From NCBI GenBank assembly GCA_017621495.1, contig JAGATB010000033.1, forward strand, positions 1-64,000: DNA of 64,000 bases. The letters are read 5' to 3'. The DNA comes from Clostridia bacterium (GTDB taxonomy: Bacteria > Bacillota > Clostridia > UMGS1810). Under the pieces are notes generated by a model, which made no database searches, had not been told where the DNA came from, and worked only from the letters and a program-made list of their open reading frames with translations. Each line of letters starts with the position of its first letter. Within the stretch, counting starts at the first letter, position 1. The position numbers and the translations under genes were made by a program. This document shows positions 1-8,744 of the stretch, one piece after another.

Positions 1-730
1 AAGCAAGTCCGCCGCCGGCATTCTTAATCAGGGAGCCGACTATCATATCCGCTCCGAAGTCCGACGGCTCAATTGTTTCGGTGAATGCACCGTAGCAGTT
101 GTCAACCATGCAGATTACGTCCTCTTTGATGCCTTTTACAAATGCTATAAGCTCGCCAATCTGTTTTACAGAGAAGGTAGGTCTGGATTTGTACCCCTTG
201 GAACGTTGTATCGTCACCAGCTTAGTTTTTTCATTGATAGCTTTTTTGATGTTTTCGTAGTCAAAGGTTCCGTCCTCCAACAGCTCCACTTCTCTGTAGG
301 ATACTCCGTATTCCTTGAGGGAACACGCAGATTCTCTTATACCAATGACTTCTTCAAGGGTGTCGTAGGGTCTGCCCACAGGGGAGAGCAGCTCATCACC
401 GGGCAAGAGATTCGCACTCAGTGCTATAGCCAGCGCGTGTGTACCGCAGGTTATCTGCGGACGCACCAATGCGGCTTCGGTGTTGAAGCAATCTGCATAT
501 ACCTTTTCCAGTGTTTCTCTGCCCATATCATTGTAGCCGTAGCCTGTAGATCCGGCAAAGCACTCTGCACTGACTCTGTTTTTTTGCATGGCATATGTTA
601 CCTTGGCTTGATTGTACTCGGTTACGGCATCTATTTCATCAAATCTTTCCTTTAATTTTGCAAGTATCTTCTCGCAATATTTGAGTACCTTTGGCTCAAT
701 TCCGAGCTTCTCGTAAATGGTGTTGTTCAT
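1..730 (-). CDS. Methionine gamma-lyase / aluminium-resistance family PLP enzyme, N-terminal part
   Basis: The gene is cut by the left window edge; about 243 N-terminal residues are present. It begins at the ATG complementary to 728-730, with an AGAAGGAA-type ribosome binding site just upstream. The translation starts MNNTIYEKLGIEPKVLKYCE and runs open to position 1. It includes STGYGYNDMGRETLE, VRPQITCGTHALA and, near the cut, GSLIKNAGGGLA, whose lysine is the expected pyridoxal-phosphate attachment site. These match the Met_gamma_lyase family (often annotated 'aluminum resistance protein'), a fold-type I cystathionine-lyase relative. The substrate is not proven for most members. It lies 20 bp downstream of the secreted stalk-domain gene on the same strand. 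Confidence 0.85.
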   Translation of the reverse strand, partial: MNNTIYEKLGIEPKVLKYCEKILAKLKERFDEIDAVTEYNQAKVTYAMQKNRVSAECFAGSTGYGYNDMGRETLEKVYADCFNTEAALVRPQITCGTHALAIALSANLLPGDELLSPVGRPYDTLEEVIGIRESACSLKEYGVSYREVELLEDGTFDYENIKKAINEKTKLVTIQRSKGYKSRPTFSVKQIGELIAFVKGIKEDVICMVDNCYGAFTETIEPSDFGADMIVGSLIKNAGGGLA

Positions 731-750
731 TTTTTCGTATTCCTTCTGTA

Positions 751-2085
751 TTATTTTGTAGTTATTGTTACGGTTTGTGTGTCATTGTCCCACTGTACGT
801 CATGACCGAAAGCTTCACTTACGGCTCTTAAGGGTACCAGTGTTCTTGAATCTTTAAGCATTGCAGGGGCATCAAGACTTACCGATACATTATTTTTAAA
901 TAAGGTATCTTTGCCTATCTGTATAGCTACGAAGTCATCACCCCTTGCCGCAAATGCGGTAAATGTATCATTATCCCACATTACGGTAGCGCCCATTGCC
1001 TCGAATATGGCTCTTAGCGGAACCATGGTTCTTCTGTCCTCAAAGAGAAACGGCTCCACATCAAATTCTATTTCTTTGCCGTCCAGAAGCACGGTGATGC
1101 CATCGGGCTTTTGGGTAACCGGTGTCTGTACCGGGGGCACCTTCACACCTGTATCGGATTTATCCGAACCCTTAACTGTAATCGAGTTAAGCTCGGCATA
1201 TGCCTTTACAGCTAAACTGCCGGTATCTATTACGAGGTTTTTCATGGGCAGTCGGGTCACACTTGTGAGCTGAGTTTCTCCGCATACCGGTGTAATTGTT
1301 TTATCGGTGCTTACCGCCACTCCGCTGTTTTTTATCATAAACAGGGAGGTGTTTACGTCCTCTATATCCACCAGAGCTTTGCACTTAACTTTAGCTATTA
1401 CCAGATCGGTTTTGCCCATGGTATACAGCGGTGAGCCTTCGTCAATTTTTGCACCGCTTGTAGATACGTACCCGATTCTTAGGTTATTTGCTACAAATCC
1501 GTACATAGGAGAGCTTATATATCCGAGATTGTCTTTATTTACGGATTCGTACCACTCGGTATCGTACCAGGAGCTTTCGTCTATAGATACGGCACTTTGG
1601 TCATATATAAGAGCTGTCTGCACTGTGCTTATGTCTTTGAAGTCGGCGCTTAGGCTAATAGTAAGTGTAAACTCACTTCCTGCATTTACTACCGATGAAT
1701 CGGATTCTATACGGAACTGATACCCGGAGCCAAGCTCACTTACATCGGCTCTGGCACCTTCCGTATAGCTGAATGCATGCAGACCTACAGCTTCTACACT
1801 GTCTGCTATTTTAGCTTCCTTAGCATTTGATAGTCCGTAGAAGGCAAGGTTGCCTATCCTTGTAATACCTTCTTCGACTACTATTTTGGTTATTTCATCG
1901 GATTTATCATGCCACGGTATCTGTGACTCTGTTTTATAATCATCCATGGCACCGGTGCCTTTTACGGTAAGGGTACCACCTGTTATTTCCCAGGTAATAG
2001 TGCTGTGGGGAGGTTCGTTGGCAGCTACTGCAAGTGTGCACAGCAGTATACATAAAATAACGACTAAACTTAAAAATCTCTTCAT
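751..2085 (-). CDS. Secreted protein with leucine-rich-like, cohesin-like and stalk domains
   Basis: A 444-residue exported protein. Residues 1-22 are a signal peptide (MKRFLSLVVILCILLCTLAV). Residues 25-110 resemble BspA-type leucine-rich segments (ITKIVVEEGITRIGNLAF). Residues about 125-270 form a beta-rich cohesin-like region starting near FRIESDSSVVNAGSEFTL. The last 115 residues are a copper-amine-oxidase N-terminal-like stalk domain with the typical RTMVPLRAIFEAMGATV and RTLVPLRAVSEAFG repeats. Such domains occur in wall-exposed Clostridia proteins, and the stalk unit does not imply amine-oxidase activity. The start has AAGGAGGAAAAACT before the ATG. The true role is unknown; adhesion or scaffold is inference. 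Confidence 0.75.
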   Translation of the reverse strand: MKRFLSLVVILCILLCTLAVAANEPPHSTITWEITGGTLTVKGTGAMDDYKTESQIPWHDKSDEITKIVVEEGITRIGNLAFYGLSNAKEAKIADSVEAVGLHAFSYTEGARADVSELGSGYQFRIESDSSVVNAGSEFTLTISLSADFKDISTVQTALIYDQSAVSIDESSWYDTEWYESVNKDNLGYISSPMYGFVANNLRIGYVSTSGAKIDEGSPLYTMGKTDLVIAKVKCKALVDIEDVNTSLFMIKNSGVAVSTDKTITPVCGETQLTSVTRLPMKNLVIDTGSLAVKAYAELNSITVKGSDKSDTGVKVPPVQTPVTQKPDGITVLLDGKEIEFDVEPFLFEDRRTMVPLRAIFEAMGATVMWDNDTFTAFAARGDDFVAIQIGKDTLFKNNVSVSLDAPAMLKDSRTLVPLRAVSEAFGHDVQWDNDTQTVTITTK

Positions 2086-2178
2086 AGTTTTTCCTCCTTT
2101 ATATGCAGTATTTCTGCATGTTTAATATATATCAAAACACACAAACATAGTCGTACACTGCCTGCGTGTCGTGATACC

Positions 2179-2769
2179 TTAGGGTAATTCGGGAGTTTCC
2201 TCCATAAAGTAGGTAGCCTCCATGTCTGCTGTGGAGAGTGCAAATGCCAGCGGGAATTTCTCAAAGGCATTACCCACGTTCATTTTGTCCTCGTTGCCGG
2301 AGAAGCCCATATGATATCTTATGGCAAAAGCCTCCTCTCTGGTAAGACGCATATAACCGGATATTATGTATACCGATTTTTCGCCGTGACCGTAGGGCAT
2401 TTCATCCTCATAGGACCAGGTGGGTACAGTATGCCATACCCCGTGGGAGTCCTTCACATTTCTTGTGGATGGCTTATAACAGTTCATTTTACATAAATCG
2501 TGCAGCAATGACACTATGGCTATAGTCTCGTCACTTACGTTAAGACCGTAGATTTCTTTAACTCTGGGTCTTTGCAGGTAGTCTTTGAGGCAGTGATATA
2601 CATTGAGACTGTGGTCTGCCAGACCGCCTGTGTAAGCACTGTGAAATCGTGTGCTAGCAGGTGCCGTAAAAAAGTCGCATGAATCACTTGTAAGATATGT
2701 AAGAAGCTTGTCTGCACCTTCACGCTTTATGTTTTCTGTATAAATCTTTATAAATTCTTCTTTGTTCAT
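2179..2769 (-). CDS. HD-domain phosphohydrolase-like protein
   Basis: A 196-residue cytoplasmic protein. The ATG at 2769 is preferred over an upstream in-frame start because AAGGAG lies 8-9 nt before it. Motifs of the HD superfamily are visible: FHSAYTGGLADHSLNVY near residue 45 (first metal histidines), IVSLLHDLCKMN (the HD pair) and IRYHMGF further on. The family includes nucleotidases and cyclic-nucleotide phosphodiesterases, and the spacing resembles the HD part of YhaM-like exoribonucleases without the OB domain. Substrate not assignable. The 93-bp gap to the next minus-strand gene holds no obvious terminator. Confidence 0.75.
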   Translation of the reverse strand: MNKEEFIKIYTENIKREGADKLLTYLTSDSCDFFTAPASTRFHSAYTGGLADHSLNVYHCLKDYLQRPRVKEIYGLNVSDETIAIVSLLHDLCKMNCYKPSTRNVKDSHGVWHTVPTWSYEDEMPYGHGEKSVYIISGYMRLTREEAFAIRYHMGFSGNEDKMNVGNAFEKFPLAFALSTADMEATYFMEETPELP

Positions 2770-2854
2770 CTTGAAAATCTCCTTTGCATATATTCTAACA
2801 CATTTTTCGACGAATTTCAACACTAAGAAAATATGATTTATATAAAAACTTGTA

Positions 2855-2883
2855 TTGACTTTAAAATAGCTGTATTGTATAAT
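2855..2883 (+). promoter_or_regulatory. Sigma-A promoter of the D-Ala-D-Ala carboxypeptidase gene
   Basis: TTGACT at 2855-2860 and TATAAT at 2878-2883 are separated by 17 bp, about 30 bp upstream of the start codon at 2915. Confidence 0.7.
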
Positions 2884-2914
2884 CTATATATTATGTATTT
2901 TATAAGGGGACGAC

Positions 2915-4177
2915 ATGGTGAAAAAAACTAAATCAACATTAATAATATTTTTTGTTATCATAATTCACATAATTTCGGCTGTGCCTGCAAGTGCCGCATA
3001 TATAGACGGCAGCAGCATCACGTCTCAGGGTGTGTGTGTTATGGATTTTGAGACCGGAGAAATTTTATATGAGCACAACGGTAACATACCCCGTTCTCCT
3101 GCCAGTATGACCAAAATTATGAGTCTTTACTGTATATACAGTGAGCTTGAAAGGCAGGGTATATCAATTGATACAATCGTACCCATAAGCGGTAATGTAT
3201 ACAGCCTTCCCGTAAGAACCAATTATCAGTGTATCACTTTGTATAACAATGTGCCTTATACCGTAGACGAGCTTATAGGAGCTGTGGCTACATATTCTGC
3301 CAGCAACGCTTTGCTGGCACTGGTAGAGCTTGTCTCCGGCAGCGAAGCGGAGTTTGTGAAGCTTATGAACACCACTGCACAGCAGATGGGTATAGATGCC
3401 TACTACTATGACAGCTGCGGCGGATATACCAATGAGGTTACTCCCATAGCTATGGCAACACTGGCACGCAATATCATAAAGGATTATCCGGATATTATCA
3501 ATCGTACCTCCAAAAAGTCAATTAATTTTCACGGAGGCACATATTACTCCACCAATAAGCTGTATACCACATATTACTATGAAGGAGCAGACGGGCTCAA
3601 AACGGGTACCAGTTCCTCGGCAGGACATTGTTTCTGCGGTACTGCAGTACGAGGAGACAACCGTGTTATAAGTGTGGCAATGCTTGCCCCCTCAAATGAC
3701 GGCAGATTCGGCGATACCGTAAAGCTGCTTAATTATGGCTTTGAGGTTTTGGAGGATAGGAAAGCATATTTGTATTATACCGATTTATGCACATATATAG
3801 ACGGAAGTGAAATGCCCACATTCATGCGTAGGGAAGGGGTAGGCTCTGCCAATATTATAGTAGAAGACCTCGCCGCCTATGGATTTGATGTGACATATGA
3901 CCATGAGCAAAGGCTACTTACCGCCATACACAATCCTCGCAAGACAATCACTCCCATACCTCTGCAAATTTATAAAGGCAAGAATCTGAACAAAGCCTAT
4001 AGAATTTATGATTTGGATACCCTCAGGGTTATAATTAAATCGGGGGATAAAGAGTATGAAGCAAACACAGTCTGCAATCTTGGTGGTTATGCTTCCATAG
4101 CGGTAGACGAGCTTGCACAGATGTTTGAGTATAAGTGGGATGTGAATACAAAATCGGGCTATATTAAAACAAGATAA
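2915..4177 (+). CDS. Secreted D-alanyl-D-alanine carboxypeptidase (peptidase S11) with C-terminal stalk-like domain
   Basis: A 420-residue penicillin-binding protein that trims the terminal D-Ala from peptidoglycan stem peptides outside the membrane. A signal peptide covers residues 1-29. The three catalytic motifs are present: SMTK in PASMTKIMSLYC, SASN in ATYSASNALLALVE (SxN), and KTG in DGLKTGTSSSAGHC. After residue 290 the usual DacA/DacF C-terminal beta domain and amphipathic anchor are replaced by a segment containing IIVEDLAAYGFDVTYD, which resembles stalk domains of wall proteins in this genome. AAGGGG precedes the ATG. The gene is monocistronic, with its own promoter and a terminator hairpin at 4185. 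Confidence 0.88.
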   Translation: MVKKTKSTLIIFFVIIIHIISAVPASAAYIDGSSITSQGVCVMDFETGEILYEHNGNIPRSPASMTKIMSLYCIYSELERQGISIDTIVPISGNVYSLPVRTNYQCITLYNNVPYTVDELIGAVATYSASNALLALVELVSGSEAEFVKLMNTTAQQMGIDAYYYDSCGGYTNEVTPIAMATLARNIIKDYPDIINRTSKKSINFHGGTYYSTNKLYTTYYYEGADGLKTGTSSSAGHCFCGTAVRGDNRVISVAMLAPSNDGRFGDTVKLLNYGFEVLEDRKAYLYYTDLCTYIDGSEMPTFMRREGVGSANIIVEDLAAYGFDVTYDHEQRLLTAIHNPRKTITPIPLQIYKGKNLNKAYRIYDLDTLRVIIKSGDKEYEANTVCNLGGYASIAVDELAQMFEYKWDVNTKSGYIKTR

Positions 4178-4184
4178 AGAAATT

Positions 4185-4213
4185 GAGCTGTAAAAAAGTC
4201 ATTTTTACAGCTC
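4185..4213. terminator. Hairpin terminator between convergent genes
   Basis: GAGCTGTAAAA and TTTTACAGCTC form an 11-bp stem around a short loop, between two convergent genes. Its core (CTGTAAAAAAGTCA) is shared with the ends of the dispersed repeats at 6506, 34394 and 41578, so it may be a deletion derivative of that family. Confidence 0.75.
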
Positions 4214-4222
4214 ATTTCATTG

Positions 4223-5581
4223 CTATTTAATTACACCAAAAAGGAATATTCCAATTATTATCACAGGCAATACAAATGTCATATAAGGTCTCATCCAGTT
4301 TTTCACTTTAAGTCCTTTTCCTGTGTTTGCTTCTTCCACAAATTTATCCCATCCGAAGCCGTACCGCGTTACGCAAAACAGTACAAATACCAGCGAACCC
4401 AGCGGCAGGAGCCAATTGCTCACTATATAATCCTCCAGATCCATTATGCCTGTACCTTTGCCCAAAGGCTGAAATCCGCTCCAGATATTAAATCCGAATA
4501 TACATGGCAGAGCCAGTACAAACATCGCAATTGTACCTATCAGGCAGGTTTTCTTTCTGCTCCAACCCCATAAATCCATAATGCATGAGATTATGTTTTC
4601 AAACACCGCGAGAACTGTTGAGAAAGCGGCGAAGGTAAGAAATACAAAGAATAAGCTTCCCCAAAGTCTGCCCAATGGTATATTATTAAATATATTTGGC
4701 AGGGTTATGAATATCAGGCTTGGACCGTTGTCCACAGCCACTCCGTAAGCAAAGCACGCAGGGAATATTATAAGCCCGGAGCAAATTGCCACGAAGGTGT
4801 CAAGCACTGCCACGCTGAGTGCTTCACCCAGTAATGCTCTCTTTTTGTCAATGTAACTTCCGAATATAGCCATTGAGCCTATGCCCACACTCAAGGTGAA
4901 GAATGCCTGATTCATAGCACTCACTATTACATTCAGAAGTCCTATTTCTTCTATCGCTTTGGGGTTTGGTATCAGATAGAATTTTATTCCCTTTGAAGCT
5001 CCCGGCAGGAAACAACTGTTCACAGCCAGTACCACCATTATGATAAGTAGAGCCAGCATCATAAACTTTGTTACCTTTTCGAGGCTGTTTGCCACACCCT
5101 TTGAGCATACGAAAAATCCGCTGAATATGATTACGGCAGTGTATATTATCAGCTGCATGGGGCTTGAGAGCATCTCTCCGAATTTTGCCTCTATTCCGGC
5201 AGGGTCTAGGCCTTCAAATTCGCCGATTGCAATGTCTGCAAAGTACTTAACCATCCATGAAGCAACCACTGTGTAAAACATCATAAGTAGTATGTTGCCT
5301 ATCAGGGCTGCGTAGCCGTGAACATGCCATTTCTGTTTGGGCTTTTCCAATTCCTGATACAAGCGCACCACACTCTTTTTGCTTGCTCTACCCAATGCAA
5401 ACTCCATAGTCATGGCAGGCACACCCATCACGATAAGGAAGAACAGATATATAAGTACAAATAATCCTCCGCCGTTTTGACCCACCATCCACGGGAATTT
5501 CCATACATTTCCTATACCAATTGCGCAGCCTGCACTGATTAGTATAAAGCCAAGACGGCTCGATAGCTTTTCTCTCTCCAT
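4223..5581 (-). CDS. Sodium:neurotransmitter symporter (NSS/SNF) family transporter
   Basis: A roughly 452-residue polytopic membrane protein with 11-12 predicted helices. The N-terminal helix SSRLGFILISAGCAIGIGNV followed by WKFPW is the family signature region that lines the sodium and amino-acid site in LeuT/MhsT-type carriers. It probably imports a hydrophobic or aromatic amino acid with sodium; the substrate is inferred from family only. The ATG at 5581 is chosen because AAAAAAGG lies 9 nt upstream; an ATG at 5590 directly abuts that ribosome binding site. Confidence 0.88.
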   Translation of the reverse strand: MEREKLSSRLGFILISAGCAIGIGNVWKFPWMVGQNGGGLFVLIYLFFLIVMGVPAMTMEFALGRASKKSVVRLYQELEKPKQKWHVHGYAALIGNILLMMFYTVVASWMVKYFADIAIGEFEGLDPAGIEAKFGEMLSSPMQLIIYTAVIIFSGFFVCSKGVANSLEKVTKFMMLALLIIMVVLAVNSCFLPGASKGIKFYLIPNPKAIEEIGLLNVIVSAMNQAFFTLSVGIGSMAIFGSYIDKKRALLGEALSVAVLDTFVAICSGLIIFPACFAYGVAVDNGPSLIFITLPNIFNNIPLGRLWGSLFFVFLTFAAFSTVLAVFENIISCIMDLWGWSRKKTCLIGTIAMFVLALPCIFGFNIWSGFQPLGKGTGIMDLEDYIVSNWLLPLGSLVFVLFCVTRYGFGWDKFVEEANTGKGLKVKNWMRPYMTFVLPVIIIGIFLFGVIK

Positions 5582-5622
5582 ATTTTTCATCCTTTTTTAT
5601 TTATTTGATTGCAACTCTATAC

Positions 5623-5651
5623 ATTATAATGTATAAATCAAAATATGTCAA
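5623..5651 (-). promoter_or_regulatory. Sigma-A promoter for the NSS transporter
   Basis: On the minus strand TTGACA (complement of 5646-5651) and TATAAT (complement of 5623-5628) are 17 bp apart, about 40 bp before the start. Confidence 0.7.
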
Positions 5652-5727
5652 TAAATTAAAATTAAATCTAATTTAAATCAAAATAAAATTAAACTTAAAT
5701 AAATCTTAAATTTATCTTAAATTTCTC

Positions 5728-5756
5728 TTTACATTTCAGGAATAATATGTTAGAAT
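5728..5756 (+). promoter_or_regulatory. Sigma-A promoter for the MgtC-like gene
   Basis: TTTACA at 5728-5733 and TAGAAT at 5751-5756, spacer 17 bp, about 40 bp upstream of the GTG start. The stretch 5640-5725 between the divergent promoters is extremely AT-rich. Confidence 0.6.
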
Positions 5757-5795
5757 AGTAGAGTAATATATATTAAAAGGAGGAATTTAAAAAAA

Positions 5796-6482
5796 GTGGA
5801 TTTTATTGAAACTTATCACATCAATATGATTTTCAGAATTATTATTTCCTGCATTTGCGGTATTGCAATCGGATTTGAACGCAACAACCGTGCCAAGGAA
5901 GCAGGAGTGAGGACGCACTGCATTGTTGCATGTGCTTCGGCACTTATGATGATTATATCAAAATACGGATTCTATGATTTAATAGAGACTGCTGTGAATT
6001 TGGGTGTGGATGTTCGTCTGGACCCGTCTCGTATGGCGCAGGGTATAGTTACCGGTGTAGGTTTCCTCGGCGCAGGTATGATATACATAAAACGCGGCAG
6101 CATCAGAGGTCTCACCACAGCCTCCGGTATCTGGGCTACCTCCGGTATAGGCATGGCTATAGGAGCAGGTATGTATATTATAGGCGTAGTCACCACAGGT
6201 ATTATACTTATAATTCAGTATTCACTACATCGTAAAAACAAATTCATGACTCAGCACAAGACCAGGTCACTCTTTATCTACAAGGTTACCGAAGACGACT
6301 TCCAGAATACCATAACCGCAAAGATGAACGAAAGCGGCATCATTATAAGTGATGTCTGCATTAAACGCAATGAGGACGAGAGCTGCGATTACACCTTCTG
6401 CATGGATATGCCGGAGCAGATTAAGGAAGAAGATATCATCAAGAGCTTGTCGTATCAATGTAAAATTGATTTCGTACACTAA
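5796..6482 (+). CDS. MgtC/SapB family membrane protein
   Basis: A 228-residue protein with four or five N-terminal transmembrane helices and a soluble C-terminal domain of about 80 residues. Family motifs: GIAIGFERNNRAKEAGVRTH, QGIVTGVGFLGAGMIY and GLTTASGIWATSGIGMAIG. Members act in magnesium homeostasis or inhibit ATP synthase in pathogens; in free-living Firmicutes the role is unclear. The start is GTG, with AGGAGG about 12 nt upstream; that spacing is long, and an internal ATG eleven codons in would remove part of the first helix, so GTG is kept. Confidence 0.85.
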   Translation: MDFIETYHINMIFRIIISCICGIAIGFERNNRAKEAGVRTHCIVACASALMMIISKYGFYDLIETAVNLGVDVRLDPSRMAQGIVTGVGFLGAGMIYIKRGSIRGLTTASGIWATSGIGMAIGAGMYIIGVVTTGIILIIQYSLHRKNKFMTQHKTRSLFIYKVTEDDFQNTITAKMNESGIIISDVCIKRNEDESCDYTFCMDMPEQIKEEDIIKSLSYQCKIDFVH

Positions 6483-6505
6483 AATATAATTTTTGAAAGC
6501 AGATA

Positions 6506-6615
6506 CTGTAAAAAAGTCATTACAGACGGGGACGGTAGGTAATTTTGTCACATGAAACCGAGGTTTTAAGTGACAGAATAGCTCCGTATCCTTGGATGTT
6601 GTGACTTTTTTACAG
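6506..6615. repeat. 110-bp palindromic dispersed repeat (copy 1)
   Basis: The ends are inverted (CTGTAAAAAAGTCA at 6506 and GTGACTTTTTTACAG ending at 6615), with a second inner inverted pair (TTTTGTCACAT / GTGACAGAAT). It shares order and sequence with 34394-34502, including GGTAATTTTGTCA, ATAGCTCCGT and GGATGTTGTGACTTT. Short versions lie at 41578-41617 and 4185-4213, and a right-end remnant at about 52127-52150. No ORF inside: a MITE- or REP-like non-autonomous element. Confidence 0.8.
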
Positions 6616-6662
6616 TCCCAAAGTATATTTAATATAACAAAACGCAGGTTATATTAAATAAC

Positions 6663-6692
6663 TTGACAATTATATCAATATTATGATATAAT
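6663..6692 (+). promoter_or_regulatory. Promoter and likely operator of the Phd/RelE module
   Basis: TTGACA (6663-6668) and TATAAT (6687-6692) with an 18-bp spacer. An inverted repeat ATATCA/TGATAT spans the spacer, the usual position for autorepression by a Phd/YefM antitoxin. Confidence 0.65.
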
Positions 6693-6731
6693 TTGTATAT
6701 AATATAAATAAAAATTCTTGGAGGTGCTCTT

Positions 6732-6995
6732 ATGCCGGCAATAAGACCATGTGCAGATTTAAGAAATAACTATAATGAAATATCTGAGTTTTGTCATGAA
6801 TATTCTGAACCGGTTTTCATAACCAAAAACGGAAAAGGTGATCTTGCGGTGATGAGTATTGATGTGTATGAAAGACTTTCAGGTAAGTATGAGCTTTATC
6901 AGATGCTCGATAAAGGGATGAGTGATATCGAAGCAGGCAAGACGAAACCTTACGCAGATTTTATGTCTGAATTCGGGAGGAAACATTTAGAATGA
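6732..6995 (+). CDS. Phd/YefM family antitoxin
   Basis: An 87-residue protein with the Phd/YefM start pattern MPAIRPCADLRNNYNEIS and the core EPVFITKNGKGDLAVMSID, the N-terminal DNA-binding fold of type II antitoxins. The C-terminal 35 residues would wrap and neutralise the toxin. GGAGGTG precedes the ATG. It overlaps the toxin gene by 4 bp, so the two are translationally coupled. Expected to repress its own promoter through the inverted repeat at about 6672-6689. Confidence 0.88.
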   Translation: MPAIRPCADLRNNYNEISEFCHEYSEPVFITKNGKGDLAVMSIDVYERLSGKYELYQMLDKGMSDIEAGKTKPYADFMSEFGRKHLE

Positions 6996-7315
6996 AATAC
7001 GAGATAGAAATCACCCAATCAGCTCAGAGTGATTTTGAAAATATTTATTCATATATATCGGAAAGCTTGTGCAATCGGCAAGCTGCTTCAAATCTTATTA
7101 AGCTTATTGATAAAGACATAAATACTTTAGCCCAAGTACCGGAGGCATATCCGCTTGTAAATGATGAATACCTTAGAAATATCGGAATTCGATTTATTTC
7201 TGTTAAGAACTACATAGTTTTTTATACGGTAAACATTAGCAAGCAAAAGGTGTATATTCTCAGGGTCTTATATGGAAAAAGAAACTGGGTTGATATACTT
7301 CAAAGTGAATTATAA
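6992..7315 (+). CDS. RelE/ParE family toxin
   Basis: A 107-residue protein of the ParE/RelE superfamily: MKYEIEITQSAQSDFENIYSYI at the N-terminus, then LIKLIDKDINTLAQVPEAYP and the C-terminal VYILRVLYGKRNW (arginine-rich beta-strand). Such toxins cleave ribosome-bound mRNA or poison gyrase; which applies here is not decidable by eye. Coupled to the upstream antitoxin and followed by a hairpin at 7349. Confidence 0.88.
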   Translation: MKYEIEITQSAQSDFENIYSYISESLCNRQAASNLIKLIDKDINTLAQVPEAYPLVNDEYLRNIGIRFISVKNYIVFYTVNISKQKVYILRVLYGKRNWVDILQSEL

Positions 7316-7348
7316 AATATAATAGATTTAATGTAAAATCAAATTTAT

Positions 7349-7376
7349 AAATGGAGGATGCACGCATCCTCCATTT
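7349..7376 (+). terminator. Terminator of the toxin-antitoxin operon
   Basis: AAATGGAGGATG and CATCCTCCATTT form a perfect 12-bp stem with a CACG loop, 33 bp after the toxin stop codon. Confidence 0.75.
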
Positions 7377-7439
7377 ATATTTAGTTAACTTTTTTAAAAT
7401 TAATAGTTACAAACTTATTTCTATTTTCGTAATTTATAT

Positions 7440-7485
7440 ATTGTATCGCAACATTTACAATGTTAAACCCAAAAATTGCAATTGT
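7440..7485 (+). promoter_or_regulatory. 46-bp shared upstream element (copy 1) of the sugar-oxidation genes
   Basis: This stretch matches 13248-13293 without gaps at 38 of 46 positions. Two blocks are invariant: CAACATTTACAAT and CAAAAATTGCAATTGT (which contains the palindrome AATTGCAATT). Both copies lie 80-110 bp upstream of genes of the same pathway. This is the likely site of a shared regulator; the AraC-type gene at 11810-12631 is the nearest candidate. Confidence 0.6.
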
Positions 7486-7568
7486 TAAAACATATCCGAG
7501 GTGCTAAACTAATGTTAGAAATTATCTCAATATTTCATTGCAGATATTATAAAAAGGAGATAGGACAA

Positions 7569-8729
7569 ATGGATAAAATCAAATTAGGAATAATAGGATT
7601 TGGAAATATGGGAGTCACTCATAGCAGAAATATCACTTCCGGTATAACTCAAAATATTGAACTTGTTGCTATATGTGATACAGATCCGGATAGAATCAAA
7701 AAAGTAAATGAGGATTATCCGGATGTTAAAACATTTGACAATGCTGAAGAAATGTACAAAAGTGGTTTAATCGAAGCTGTACTTATTGCCGTACCTCACT
7801 ATGACCATCCGCCTCTTGCTGTTAAAGCATTTGAATACGGTTTACATGTAATGTGTGAAAAGCCTGCGGGTGTATATACCAAGCAGGTACTCGAAATGAA
7901 CGAGGCTGCCAAAAAAAGCGGCAAAGTATTCGGCATTATGTTTCAGCAGCGTATACGCCCTCACCATGTCAAATTAAAAGAGTTAATTGACAAAGGCGAA
8001 TTGGGAAAAATCAAAAAGGTTATCTGGATAGCTACAGATTGGTACAGATCAGAAATATATCATCAGTCGGCTTCGTGGCGCTCAACATGGGCAGGCGAAG
8101 GCGGTGCTACAATAATGAATCAAAGTCCGCATAATTTAGACCTATGGCAATGGCTGTTTGGCGTGCCGGATTATCTTACAGCATTCTGTTCTTGGGGCAA
8201 GTATTATAATATCGAGTGTGAAGACGACGCATCTGTATTTATGGAGTACAAAGACGGGTTAACCGGTATATATACAACCTCGACCGCAGAAGCACCCGGT
8301 ACAAACAGATTGGAAATATCATGCGATATGGGTAAGGTTATTTTAGAAAATAACGAGATTACTTTTTATAGAAATACCGTTCCTGAACGCGAATTTTCCA
8401 AGATTAACAAAGCTCCGTTTGGCAAGCCTGAGTGTTGGGAATGTAAAATACCTGTTAATTCTACAAATCATTCAGATCATAGTATTGTGTTGGATAAATT
8501 TGCTGATGCCATAAGAAATGGCGGTGAGCTTATTGTCAATGGTACTGAGGGAATAAACGAAATGCTGATATCAAACGCAATATATATGTCTGACTGGTTA
8601 GGCAATAAAAAAATTGACCTCAATAATTTTGACGATGAAAAGTATTACGAGCTTCTTATGGAGAGAGTAAAAACCTCCAAACCAAAACATGTTAAAAAAA
8701 TTATTGCCGACACTAAAGGCAGTTATTGA
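7569..8729 (+). CDS. Gfo/Idh/MocA family NAD(P)-dependent oxidoreductase
   Basis: A 386-residue protein with an N-terminal Rossmann fold (KLGIIGFGNMGVTHS, dinucleotide glycine motif) and the conserved CEKPAG lysine motif near residue 97. The C-terminal alpha/beta substrate domain includes WRSTWAGEGGATIMNQSPHN (HN at the expected catalytic histidine position). The family oxidises or reduces sugar hydroxyls. The start at 7569 has AAGGAG about 9 nt upstream; an upstream in-frame start lacks a ribosome binding site. It opens a four-gene operon with two more Gfo/Idh/MocA proteins and a TIM-barrel isomerase. Substrate unknown. Confidence 0.88.
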   Translation: MDKIKLGIIGFGNMGVTHSRNITSGITQNIELVAICDTDPDRIKKVNEDYPDVKTFDNAEEMYKSGLIEAVLIAVPHYDHPPLAVKAFEYGLHVMCEKPAGVYTKQVLEMNEAAKKSGKVFGIMFQQRIRPHHVKLKELIDKGELGKIKKVIWIATDWYRSEIYHQSASWRSTWAGEGGATIMNQSPHNLDLWQWLFGVPDYLTAFCSWGKYYNIECEDDASVFMEYKDGLTGIYTTSTAEAPGTNRLEISCDMGKVILENNEITFYRNTVPEREFSKINKAPFGKPECWECKIPVNSTNHSDHSIVLDKFADAIRNGGELIVNGTEGINEMLISNAIYMSDWLGNKKIDLNNFDDEKYYELLMERVKTSKPKHVKKIIADTKGSY

Positions 8730-8744
8730 TAGAAGGGTTATACG

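Noticed and set aside
206..655. 149-residue plus-strand open frame
   Set aside because: It is antisense to the methionine gamma-lyase family gene, whose minus-strand frame carries clear PLP-enzyme motifs through the same bases.
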